Origin: Atriophallophorus winterbourni
Lineage: Eukaryota; Platyhelminthes; Trematoda; Plagiorchiida; Microphallidae
Length of the DNA: 64,000 bases
Direction: 5' to 3'
Assembly (NCBI GenBank): GCA_013407085.1
Contig: JACCGJ010010422.1
Span: 89,898 to 153,897 of the forward strand
The notes beneath the pieces were generated by a model. It saw only the letters and a list, made by a program, of their open reading frames with translations. It did no database searches and was not told the DNA's origin. Position numbers and translations under genes: made by a program. Shown here one piece after another: positions 56,080-64,000 of this stretch. The first letter of the stretch is position 1. Each line of letters opens with the position of its first letter.

Positions 56080-56570
56080 ATGTCTGAGATTCAGCCATAA
56101 CTGAACACGTGCTGGACAGAGGTCACAGCGTTGATCTTGATAAGATGGAACGACTTCACGCTGTGGCGTTTGAGATAACAAAGGCTGGTTAGAATGCGGT
56201 CAGCAAAGTGGATAGGGTTGATATCTCCACAATCTGGCGTCCGGTTCTGCAGCGGATAAATACTAACATACGTGACCTCTAGTGTTCAAGGAAGCTATTC
56301 GGTCAACGGATGCCGATCATGCCTGCACACAATCAAAACAATTAAGGGATTATATAGAATGAAAGAGGAAGACTTGGTTGATTTCAATCTCTCTCCCGTC
56401 TGTCTTGATAAGCTCGGTGCCCACCCCATGGCCTGTGCAGTTCTTAGTCAGCATATGATGAATGCAATTTAAACCTTTTCCGTGTTCCTACTGACGGCCT
56501 TGGCCTGAAGAAGCTTCTGTGTATCTATAAAAAATTAAAAACCGTCAGCGAAACGAAAAGCAGTAAGTAT
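56080..56570 (+). pseudogene. Penelope-like element 3 fragment
   Basis: 56097-56190 reads 'ITEHVLDRGHSVDLDKMERL', the conserved H-x-L-x-x-G-H-x-x-D-F/L-D part of the Penelope GIY-YIG domain. Downstream, 56508-56560 has ctgaagaagcttctg and, after an insertion, cgtcagcgaaacg, the two halves of a Penelope-type hammerhead motif whose helix II is broken. The intervening 56272-56472 frame has no known motif. The Y-I-G core is not seen. Confidence 0.5.
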
Positions 56571-56603
56571 TGTTTCTGAGTGTAAAAATAATATTTGAAT
56601 ATA

Positions 56604-57660
56604 CACTCAAATCTCAGTACTATGCCACCCGTTGAGACCGAGCAAGAGTGGCGTAGTAACGAGGGTTTGTAAAAACGGCTTTATTTTCTCAAGTCCATCA
56701 TTTATTTGCTCAATCGATCAGTCCAAAGCTCTCAGAAATCGTCGTCTGACGCATCTTCTTTCGTCGGATCTCGTTCATCTCGTTGTCTAGCCGATCACAC
56801 GTTTGCATCAGTCTCGTCCATGTTGAAGACATCATCTGCAGAGAACTGCCTGTGTAAGGGCCGGAGAACCTGTTACTGCCAATCAATAAGGGATTGGGAA
56901 TCCACCGCTCCAGCCTTGCCCTGCACTGTCTTGAACGTGATGCCATTGCGCTTTTTGAAGCTGTCTAACCAACCGTCGCTCGCCATGATGTCTGGGATGT
57001 GCATCAGCTCGGCCAGTTTTATCGCCGCTGACAGGCAGATTCAGTCCTCTTGCTTGCTCCAGCCACATCAGCACTCCCTCCTCAAACTTTTGTTCGTGAG
57101 GCTGCGTTAGCTTCATGCGCTTCGATGGAACTCCAGCTTTGATTGCAGCTTCAATTGCATCGTTCTTGCTGAGAACGCCCTTCACGGTGGTTCTTCAACG
57201 CCCCATTTGTTGCTAATCTCTCTCGCCAACTTGGACTGATTCTGCTCCTTCTTCGCAGCATAGATTATCTCGAACTTCTCCTTCAGCGTAAAGTCGGTTC
57301 GCTTGCGTTTCTGAGCTGACATTATGGGCTGAATAGTTTGAAAAATAACGATGTCACTGTTGTGAGTGTCTGTTGTGCGCGCGCTTTCGTGGGTCTATCT
57401 ATCGATACTTAAAGCAAGGGTAGGAAAAAGGTTTGTCGTTGTGTGTGAGGTGATTAGCTTGTTGTTGCTGGCGTCAGGAAGAAACATCTCGTGTTTGACC
57501 TTACAACTTTCTGACTATATGCGTAAAATGCGCAAAATGCACTTTTAAATAGTCACAGAATTGTGGCATAGTAACAAGAGTAGGAAGTGGCATAGTAAAT
57601 TTATTTTGTATTGAATTTTGTCGGGACCGAGCAAAAGTGGCATATAACGAGATTTGAGTG
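56604..57660 (-). mobile_element. Tigger/pogo-like DNA transposon, internally deleted
   Basis: 1,057 bp. Ends are inverted: CACTCAAATCTC at 56604-56615 and GAGATTTGAGTG at 57649-57660, flanked by TA on both sides (56602-56603, 57661-57662), the Tc1/mariner-pogo target duplication. The right end reads inward as cactcaaatctcgttatatgcc, close to the cagtcaaacctcgttata-type ends of Tigger elements. Internal accgagcaaaagtggcata blocks occur near both ends. It encodes only part of a transposase. Confidence 0.85.
56700..57322 (-). pseudogene. Tigger/pogo-like transposase remnant
   Basis: The minus strand starts at ATG 57322: 'MSAQKRKRTDFTLKEKFEII', then 'NQSKLAREISNKWGV', a Psq/CENP-B type helix-turn-helix. 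After a frameshift come 'LNLPVSGDKTGRA' (another frame gives 'MASDGWLDSFKKRNGITF', the second CENP-B helix-turn-helix), and finally 'ADDVFNMDETDANV', the first catalytic Asp of the DDE domain (N-M-D-E-T). The remainder of the DDE domain is absent and several stops interrupt the frame. In active relatives this protein binds the terminal repeats and moves the element by cut and paste. Confidence 0.75.
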
Positions 57661-57662
57661 TA

Positions 57663-59135
57663 ATGGATTTTATTCGCTCATCTGGAGGAGGATATGCATA
57701 AGCAATACACTAACCTGAATCTACGCAACTTGATATCGCGATTAACATTGTCAATCTTCTGATGGATCTACTACTTGCAAGTACTCTCAACAATAACAAA
57801 TGTTTCAAACATTTTTAATTCGCCATCAGGCCAATGTATTTTGTTGCTCAAATCTCCCATTTCGTCCTAACCGTTGGTGCTCTCTTTCTCATTCGGTTTT
57901 TAAAAATTCTCTTTGACATGTTCACGAGGATCTCGTGCTCTCTGTGGAGAGCCTTGAAATTGCTTCGATCACAAATTCTGTTAGAAATTGTATCCATCTG
58001 AAGTAAATTTTCGCTTCCGTTAGAGATGGATTGGCAATTCACAATCCATGTTGGGCAAGCCTAAAGCAAGAAATTATTGCTACTTACGTCCCATGCTACT
58101 TTGTTGTATCGCTTTTGCGTAAGTTCTTTTTCCTGTTTGATTGCATGGCTTAGGTTTCGGGCATATTATTGCATGTTGAATCCATGCTATTGTAATTTAA
58201 GGCAGAATTTCGAAGTGTCTCCCATTTACCTTGTTGACGTTTGTTAGGAGGCAATTCTCCTAACGAATAAAACTACCCGAATCGTTAATTGGACACTACT
58301 GTGAAAACATTCCAACTCACTGATTGGTTTGGACATTGATTTATTTTAACAATCAACATATTATCGATCAGCATTCTAGAAACGTCGATTTTATGTGTTA
58401 TAAAAGTAGTGATCACTCTGTTTTAATTGATCTCGCAATTTCGGTGTAAATCAATCGTCATTTTACAATCGATTGACTTTTCACGATTCTATGTTGGCGG
58501 ATGGTTAATTTTGGAATCGACTTGACTCCTTGTTATCGTAGAGCATACAAACGTAGCTCACTGACCAATCAAACGTAACTTATATCGCCGGATTCCTCTC
58601 CTCTCTCGCTACATTCAAAGCATGCCTCTTATGCGCATTTGATCTTAAAGTTGTGAACAGAGTTGTGCCTTTTTTCTTTCCATACTGAACCAAATATTTA
58701 TGTGGATTACAGATGGCACTTAACGGATTTTTATTCAATTATTCGAACTACACTAACACGTTTGGTTTAAAATTATTCTGATTCCGTTACCGCACCGCTG
58801 AGACATAAAATTGTAGTTTCAATGACGTTAGTCAAAGAGATAGGGCTGATCATACGTTTTTACAACGCCCGTTTCATGATACACCTCATGTGATACTAGG
58901 CGCGCCAAAAAAATCAATAGATGTATTCCTCTTAAGACCCACGTTCGCTTAGTGACGTGTTTAACTCGAGTAGCTTATATTAGTCTGGTGTTCTTCAAGT
59001 TGCGTTTTATTTTTGACTTTACTTGGCGGGCTATTTCTCGGTCCATCATTCCATAGAAGCGATGGGATGCATGATGACAAAATTTTTCAGGTAATTTTTT
59101 CCGGTAAAATGATTTGACGGCGCAAATCTTTAAAA
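57663..59135. other. No gene recognised; one perfect hairpin
   Basis: AT-rich DNA without coding or repeat matches. At 58243-58264 GTTAGGAG-GCAATT-CTCCTAAC forms a perfect 8 bp stem with a 6 nt loop. Confidence 0.35.
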
Positions 59136-59139
59136 TAAC

Positions 59140-59232
59140 ATAACCTTCCACATCACTACCGGTTTCTGGCTGTTTGCCGTCATCAGGTGGAGACAGTAAG
59201 ATTAGGTTCAGTGAGCCTTGACACGTTGGATA
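59140..59232 (-). repeat. Hammerhead repeat unit, inverted partial copy
   Basis: The minus strand reads caaggctcactgaacctaatcttactgtctccacCTGATGACGGCAAACAGCCAGAAACCGGTAGTGATG. It has the same order as the three plus-strand units that follow, but opposite orientation. The first unit starts only ~20 bp away, so the region can fold back on itself. Confidence 0.75.
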
Positions 59233-59248
59233 AATGGTAAACAATGTT

Positions 59249-59835
59249 ATGCTTGATGACGACAAACAGCCAGAAACCAGTAGTGGTGTGAAAGTGCGGG
59301 AGATGTGAGCAACACATTACTTTGGACATCCATAAGCGCCTTGAGTGCTTGACCAAGAATCACTTTGTGATTCTGTGTTTGAACATCGTGGTTCGTTGTA
59401 CGAACCCTATGTAACAGTGGCATTCAAGGCTCACTGAAACTAATCTTACTGTATCGATCTGATGAGGGCAAAAAGCCAGAAACCGGTTGTGATGTGTTAG
59501 TGCGGGGGTTGTGAGCAACACAATACATTGGTCTTTTATATGCGCCTCAAGCGCTTGGCCAGGAATCACTTTGTGATTCTGTATTTGAACATTGTGTTTC
59601 TTTGTAAGAACCCTATATAACAGTGACATACAAGTTTAACTTTTTTTACCGCTTTTCCACTGTTTCAAGGCTAACTGAACCTGATCTTACTGTCTCCACG
59701 TGATGACGGCAAACAGCCAAAAACCGGTAGTGGTGTGTAAGGGATATGAGCGCTTGGCCAGGAATCACCTTGTGATTCAGTATTTGCACATCGTGGTTCT
59801 TTGTACGAACCTATGTAACAGTGGCATTCACGTAT
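59249..59835 (+). repeat. Tandem hammerhead-containing repeats (retrozyme-like)
   Basis: Three direct units have ribozyme-like cores starting near 59249, 59458 and 59698, i.e. spacings of about 210 and 240 bp. Shared order: core; gtgatgtg/gtggtgtg; tgtgagcaacaca; gcgcttggccaggaatcactttgtgattctgtatttgaacat; gtggttctttgtacgaaccctatgtaacagtggcattcaaggctcactgaacctaatcttactgtctccac; next core. No coding sequence. Short tandem units each with a type I hammerhead are the hallmark of metazoan retrozymes. Confidence 0.75.
59457..59490 (+). ncRNA. Hammerhead-like motif (degenerate helix II)
   Basis: CTGATGA, then GGGC-AAAAA-GCCA, GAAA and CCGGTT. All core bases are present, but helix II has a mismatch at its base (G opposite A). 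The neighbours at 59249 (tTGATGA) and 59698 (gTGATGA...AAAAA) have lost core bases. Confidence 0.5.
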
Positions 59836-60129
59836 AACTTTGTTTAACATAACCTTCCATTAATCGTGTTTTCCACCACCGTTACATCAATCAATGAGTT
59901 TCGAACACTAGATTTCACTTACGTGTGCATGTCGAACTGATTTCTAACGTCTAGACTCACTTCATCGCCACTCAGCATTGCACAGCCATATTTATCTCAT
60001 CAGACATTCCGAATCTCGATATTGATAGACATGGCTGGCTGTTGGTGTGCATTCCGAGTCAGCTTTCAAGATTTATGGTTGAAAAATGAAACTTTTCAAT
60101 AACCAAAGAGTCTAGGTATATGTACGTAC

Positions 60130-60135
60130 ACACAC

Positions 60136-60167
<32 letters not shown>
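60130..60167. repeat. (CA)n(TA)n microsatellite
   Basis: cacacacaca followed by about fourteen TA units. Confidence 0.9.
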
Positions 60168-60170
<3 letters not shown>

Positions 60171-60407
60171 TATCGGACCTCATGATTGGGATATTTTGTT
60201 AATAGTTGGAAGCAAAATCGGGGTTTTCTCTCTTGCCTTCTTGTTTTGATTTGAATAAAGCTAAACTGTTACTGTTAGTCAACAGAACTGTTGAAAGGTA
60301 GCATTTATTTGAAAATATTCGAGACCGATCGGGAGTTAATAATCGTGAAAATAAAGTTTGCAAAAAAAAGTTTGAACCTGAACACTGTTCGTACCGGCAC
60401 CCTTGGT

Positions 60408-60441
60408 CTGACGAAGCTTCTATGTTCAGAAGCGAAACGTT
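60408..60441 (+). ncRNA. Hammerhead ribozyme-like motif, Penelope type, perfect helix II
   Basis: CTGACGA (60408-60414), one A, GCTTCT-atgttc-AGAAGC (6 bp, 60416-60433), GAAA, CGTT. Position 7 of the core is C, which the hammerhead tolerates. The minimal AC/GU helix III followed by a U gives a GUU triplet. The upstream cccttggt and downstream accgattcattgcaaacttt blocks recur at 56500 and at 285-345. Confidence 0.65.
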
Positions 60442-60629
60442 ACCAAAAACTTGCTATAACCGATTCATTGCAAACTTTATCTTCAGCGTTTAAACTCATT
60501 ATTCATAGAGCGATTTCGTTTGAATGACTTTTTTATCAATATCAGACTGAAAGAACCGGTGCTTATCAATGGTGATAGAAAAATCTGAAAACATAATTCA
60601 CAATTGAAGTCGCAAGCTCAACATTGGAT

Positions 60630-60880
60630 AGTTTGTTTGAAGGTTGATACCAGCATTGTGTAAAGCGTCGTCTGCAAGCTGGGTTGGAGCAGATACAGCT
60701 CTTGGCTGCTGTTCTGACTATCGTTGTCAGCGCTGCGGGAGAGATTGTTCCTCCCTCAATCGGACTGTTTAGCCATTCAAAAAACTGTAGAACATGAAAA
60801 TTCATGCGATTGTGATGTACATCCATGGCCGATATCGACGGAATGAGGCCAACAACAACCAGTATACTCAGTGTTTTAGT
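60630..60880 (+). repeat. Repeat C distal part
   Basis: Matches the reverse complement of 2735-2965 (gatacagctcttggct, gctgcgggagagattgttcct, gcgattgtgatgtacatccatgg). Confidence 0.65.
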
Positions 60881-61057
60881 TTAAAACGAGTACTCATTTT
60901 TGAAAATCCACTTGTGTGAAGCATGGGCACGACTCGCGTGCATAAGTCACGACTATACCATTTGACCTCTGACCCGCATTAATCCGATATTTTTGACGTG
61001 TCCTTAAAGCAAACGCAAATAAGTTTCAAGCGCATGCGGATCGTGATCCTATTGTCG

Positions 61058-61095
61058 CTACCTGATGAGTGCAAACAGCACGAAACCGGTCGTGG
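61058..61095 (+). ncRNA. Hammerhead ribozyme with intact core
   Basis: CTGATGA (61062-61068); helix II GTGC-aaaca-GCAC (61069-61081); GAAA (61082-61085); helix III AC-cg-GT; cleavage triplet GUC ending at 61091; helix I CTAC (61058-61061, with C next to the core) pairs with GTGG (61092-61095) through one G-U pair. Every conserved core base is present. It is the same family as the array at 59249 but better preserved. Predicted to be a type I hammerhead with a two-base-pair helix III. Confidence 0.75.
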
Positions 61096-61199
61096 GGCGT
61101 GTGTGATGGAAATGCATACAAATGAACTTATTCGTTCAAGTTTCAATCAATGCCATGGGAAACTGCTTTTTATCGGTATATGTATCCGATTTTCTGATG

Positions 61200-62145
61200 T
61201 TTAACTTATTCAATTTTAATTAGTTTACCTTATTCCTAATTATCATTTGAAATCTAGAGATTGGACTTCGGATTTGCCACTTGGTGCACAAATCTATATT
61301 ATTAGATATAGGATGATTGTAGACGCATAACCTACGTGTGTAGAACACATTCTCTTGACCATTAACTTTGGTGACTTTTTTATAAAGTGTTTTTCAATTT
61401 GTTTAGAATATCAACAATTATCGAATCTGTTTAATCACATCCTTGTTTCAAAATCGTACATTTCCTTCATTTATATTATTAGGGAAAAATTAAGTTGGTC
61501 AATACCGTTCGCAAATAATAATCAACTCTGTACTTTTCTCACGATACAATTCGAATATTATTCCATTGATCATACGACTTGTGTCCAAACGCGAATCAAT
61601 TGGTCTTTTTGTGTCGGTACATCTTCCCTCATCTGGTTTGATGGCTCGATAGTTTTTCACGGTCAAATCGTATTCCGAATGTCTTGCTCTTAACGATCAC
61701 TGATCACGTGAGCCATGTGATTGGTGTATTCGCTATAAAGAAAAAAATCGCATAACTTTCGTCACATGTTTCAATCGTATGTAGCTCCGGCAGCATTAGC
61801 TCAATTAAGGTTCCGCCTGGAAAATTCCTTACGTAATGTATTTAAATATTTCATGTAATGTGGCTACTCCACAATTTCTAATCTTCTGGTGAAGAAATCA
61901 AACTTGTGCCTTCGTTGAACGTGGTAAGTCTTTGCTAAATAAAAATTATAAAATTGAGTGATGTCCATTCTTTAGTTGTACTGGCTTATTTTCTATGTAC
62001 CAAGTAGTAAAGCGAAGCAAATCGCCAAATAATAAATACTGCATGTCTTGAACCAATATCAATTTCGTTCCTGGAATAATTATTATAAGCATTGAACAAA
62101 GTTATACCTTGAAACTGCTGTTAAATATATAGTGCTTACAATGAA
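61200..62145. other. No recognisable feature
   Basis: AT-rich. The 112-codon frame at 61355-61693 has low-complexity hydrophobic content and no motif. Confidence 0.3.
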
Positions 62146-62149
62146 CAAT

Positions 62150-62192
62150 AGCATTCAAATACAGAATTACAAGGTGATTCCTGGTCAATCAA
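62150..62192 (-). repeat. Hammerhead-repeat fragment
   Basis: attcaaatacagaattacaaggtgattcctggtcaa is the reverse complement of the ttggccaggaatcactttgtgattctgtatttgaa block of the 59 kb array. The ribozyme part is absent. Confidence 0.55.
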
Positions 62193-62274
62193 TCAAGACG
62201 CTGACTTCTGCTATGCGAAATTCTGAGCAGAACACTGTATAAACGCTTAAGTTTCTAAAAAATATATATCTGGT

Positions 62275-62645
62275 CAATTCAATTTTAATGGTCTAAAAAG
62301 CATTTAGCCTTACATAAAAACCACATAATAATATGGCAACAACGAATAATATAACAAGCAAAAATGGAATTAGGTTGCTTACTGAGCAGTTCAAGAATCA
62401 ATCAATCAAAGGACAGAAATTGTTTTCGATTTGTGGGATAACAAATGTAGATGCATGGTGTTAAGATGTATAGTTTTCTTCTATGCACGGGTTTAGGGTC
62501 AAAAAGGCATCAAGGCTTCTTTTGAAAGTTTGCTGATTTGGTGAGTTTACAACATAATCTGGCAGATTGTTCCAAGTGAAACAAACTCGCACGGCAAAAC
62601 AGTGTCGTCTGAAGTTGAGTCTCGAGTGAGGTCAGCCTAGACATA
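62275..62645 (-). pseudogene. CR1-like 3' end
   Basis: The minus strand reads 'SRLNFRRHCFAVRVCFTWNN', then 'LPDYVVNSPNQQTFKRSLDA' and a stop at 62463-62461. This parallels 'RRYFYSVHVCFTWNSLPPTV' at 19380-19430. The 3' UTR ends gctttttagaccattaaaattgaa (62305-62280), as in the element ending at 19612. A 5'-truncated insertion; the coding part is still open. Confidence 0.8.
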
Positions 62646-63130
62646 CCAAAGTTTTTTAAGTAAACAAAATCGATCATCATTTTCTCAACTCGTTACAAAG
62701 CGCTCGACATTTCATGCAGATGTTGCACGATTTGATTTTAAGCACAGTAATAGATTGTGGGAATTTTTAGACTATTTTATTTACCCGAAATTTACGTTCT
62801 TGGTAAGCGAGCTTCAAAAATATTTTCAACGTTTATTGTGTGATCTTCAGACGACGCGGGAAATTTGTTCCTCTGATCCTTTGGCTTAAATATTTTTACT
62901 GCCGTAAGTTGTGGATTCGACCTCAAGGTTTTACTTGCATAAAGATGCAGCCAGTGTTTATTTTAATCTGCATTTTATGTTCTGTTAACGGATACCACGA
63001 TCTCGAATTTTCGGACGTGTTGATGTTATATAAAGTTCAGACAACCTATAAGACCTTTCAGATAGGGTTGGTCAAGGGTATAACGAGTCTAATTTATCAA
63101 GTCCCATTGCTGTACCGAAATTTGATAATT

Positions 63131-63855
63131 AGCCAGATGTACGCCAACCGCCACTCTTTGACCTGAAATGACCTAATGCAATGATTTCCGGCCTCTCTCA
63201 CGCCCCACACGCTACACTGGTGCCGTGACCAAATAAGGTGCGAAGTGCATTAGCGATGAGCGCTAATCACGAGCTTTCGAAGGATATATAGAACTCTACC
63301 CTCCGACACAACATAAGAGCAAGAATCGCCGAAAAGTTTGACGACGACAATTGCGAACTCGTAATATTTCGGGTTTCTGATTGATTGCGTTCGGACGATT
63401 AGAGCAATAACATCTTCAGAAGTACGAGATGATGGACAACTTAACCCAAAATCGAATGATATAAAATTCGTCAACGTCGGTCAAACGAGCCCTGTGTGGC
63501 GAGAGCTTGAAGTGTACCGGTTGGCACGAAATCGATTAGGTAAATCAGATCGAAGTGACAACCGAGACAGACATGTGTGTTTCGTTATTTGTCTTGTGCG
63601 TTATAAATGCCTTTGACCAGTCGGCTTCTGTTGTGGTGTGGGATTCGTGGGTGAACGCGTTGGACAGGTTGACCTCAGGGATCCATCGAGACACAATCGA
63701 TGTGCGGGCGTGCAACGCGGAGGGTAACGTGGTTAATGTTGGACCGAGATGTGATAATTAGCCAGATGTGCGCCAGCTGCCACTCGTTCACCGGAACTCA
63801 CTTGACGCAATGATTTCCGGCCTCTCTTTCTTGCCCCACTCGCTACACTGTGAAC
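63131..63855 (+). repeat. Repeat C with 629 bp direct repeat
   Basis: gataattagccagatgt-cgcca-c-gccactc... atttccggcctctct...gccccac-cgctacact starts at 63124 and again at 63753, a period of 629 bp. The DNA between contains the whole repeat C sequence shared with 2410-2760 and 53780-54285. It could be one and a fraction units of a satellite, or an element bounded by direct terminal repeats of about 100 bp. Confidence 0.7.
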
Positions 63856-64000
63856 GATCAATTTAATGTGCTACTCCGTTCCTTTATGGAAGCTATCTCT
63901 TAGCTCGAATCGTTTTAACGTCATGCACTTTTCGGCGCCGAAACGGAACAGGTTTTGTTACAACCGCGCGCAAACGTTGTGTATTCATTGCAAGTGCGCC

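Noticed and set aside
61355..61693. 112-codon frame with hydrophobic stretches
   Set aside because: AT-rich composition explains the Phe/Ile/Tyr content; no membrane protein pattern or family match.

Overview
The window is animal nuclear DNA and very probably comes from a parasitic flatworm, most likely a trematode (fluke). Two conserved host genes can be read through their splice junctions. RBBP5 begins with three tiny introns (46, 35 and 32 bp) followed by much longer ones, a pattern described for fluke genes. The rest is a dense graveyard of CR1-, RTE- and other non-LTR retrotransposons, Penelope-like elements with hammerhead ribozymes, Ty3/Gypsy relics and short dispersed repeats. No bacterial-type operon, rRNA gene or CRISPR array was found. 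The species cannot be named from the sequence.

Layout. 1-6 kb: a CR1 endonuclease scrap, a Penelope-like element with a GIY-YIG domain, a LINE fragment (family A), and a second Penelope-like element on the other strand; hammerhead motifs bracket the LINE. 6-9.4 kb: mostly unassigned, with a decayed Ty3/Gypsy pol (RNase H plus integrase). 9.4-28.4 kb: head-to-tail and head-to-head CR1-like and other LINEs in both orientations, several with ORF1, endonuclease and RT regions, and a second Gypsy scrap. 28.8-35.2 kb: a patchwork of two short repeat families (here SINE-A and SINE-B) and two nearly identical CR1 copies. 36.4-39 kb: a long RTE-like LINE with an open frame of about 760 codons. 39.2-41.5 kb: SINE-A copies and a relic resembling eIF2B delta.

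41.9-51.4 kb: a complete 12-exon RBBP5 gene (540 codons), a core subunit of MLL/SET1 histone H3K4 methyltransferase complexes; its introns carry SINE-A copies and LINE pieces. 53.0-55.9 kb: a two-exon gene for a small acidic protein (SMAP/C11orf58-like), with repeats in its single intron. 56-64 kb: a Penelope fragment, a 1,057 bp Tigger/pogo-like DNA transposon with TA target duplication, a tandem array of hammerhead-containing repeats resembling metazoan retrozymes, two further hammerhead motifs including one with an intact core, a CR1 3' end, and a 629 bp direct repeat.

The two host genes lie in tandem on the + strand. Everything else is best explained by mobile elements. The most interesting biology is the number of self-cleaving-ribozyme motifs in two architectures (Penelope termini and short tandem repeats), and the short SINE-A family, for which one insertion with a target-site duplication can be seen directly.
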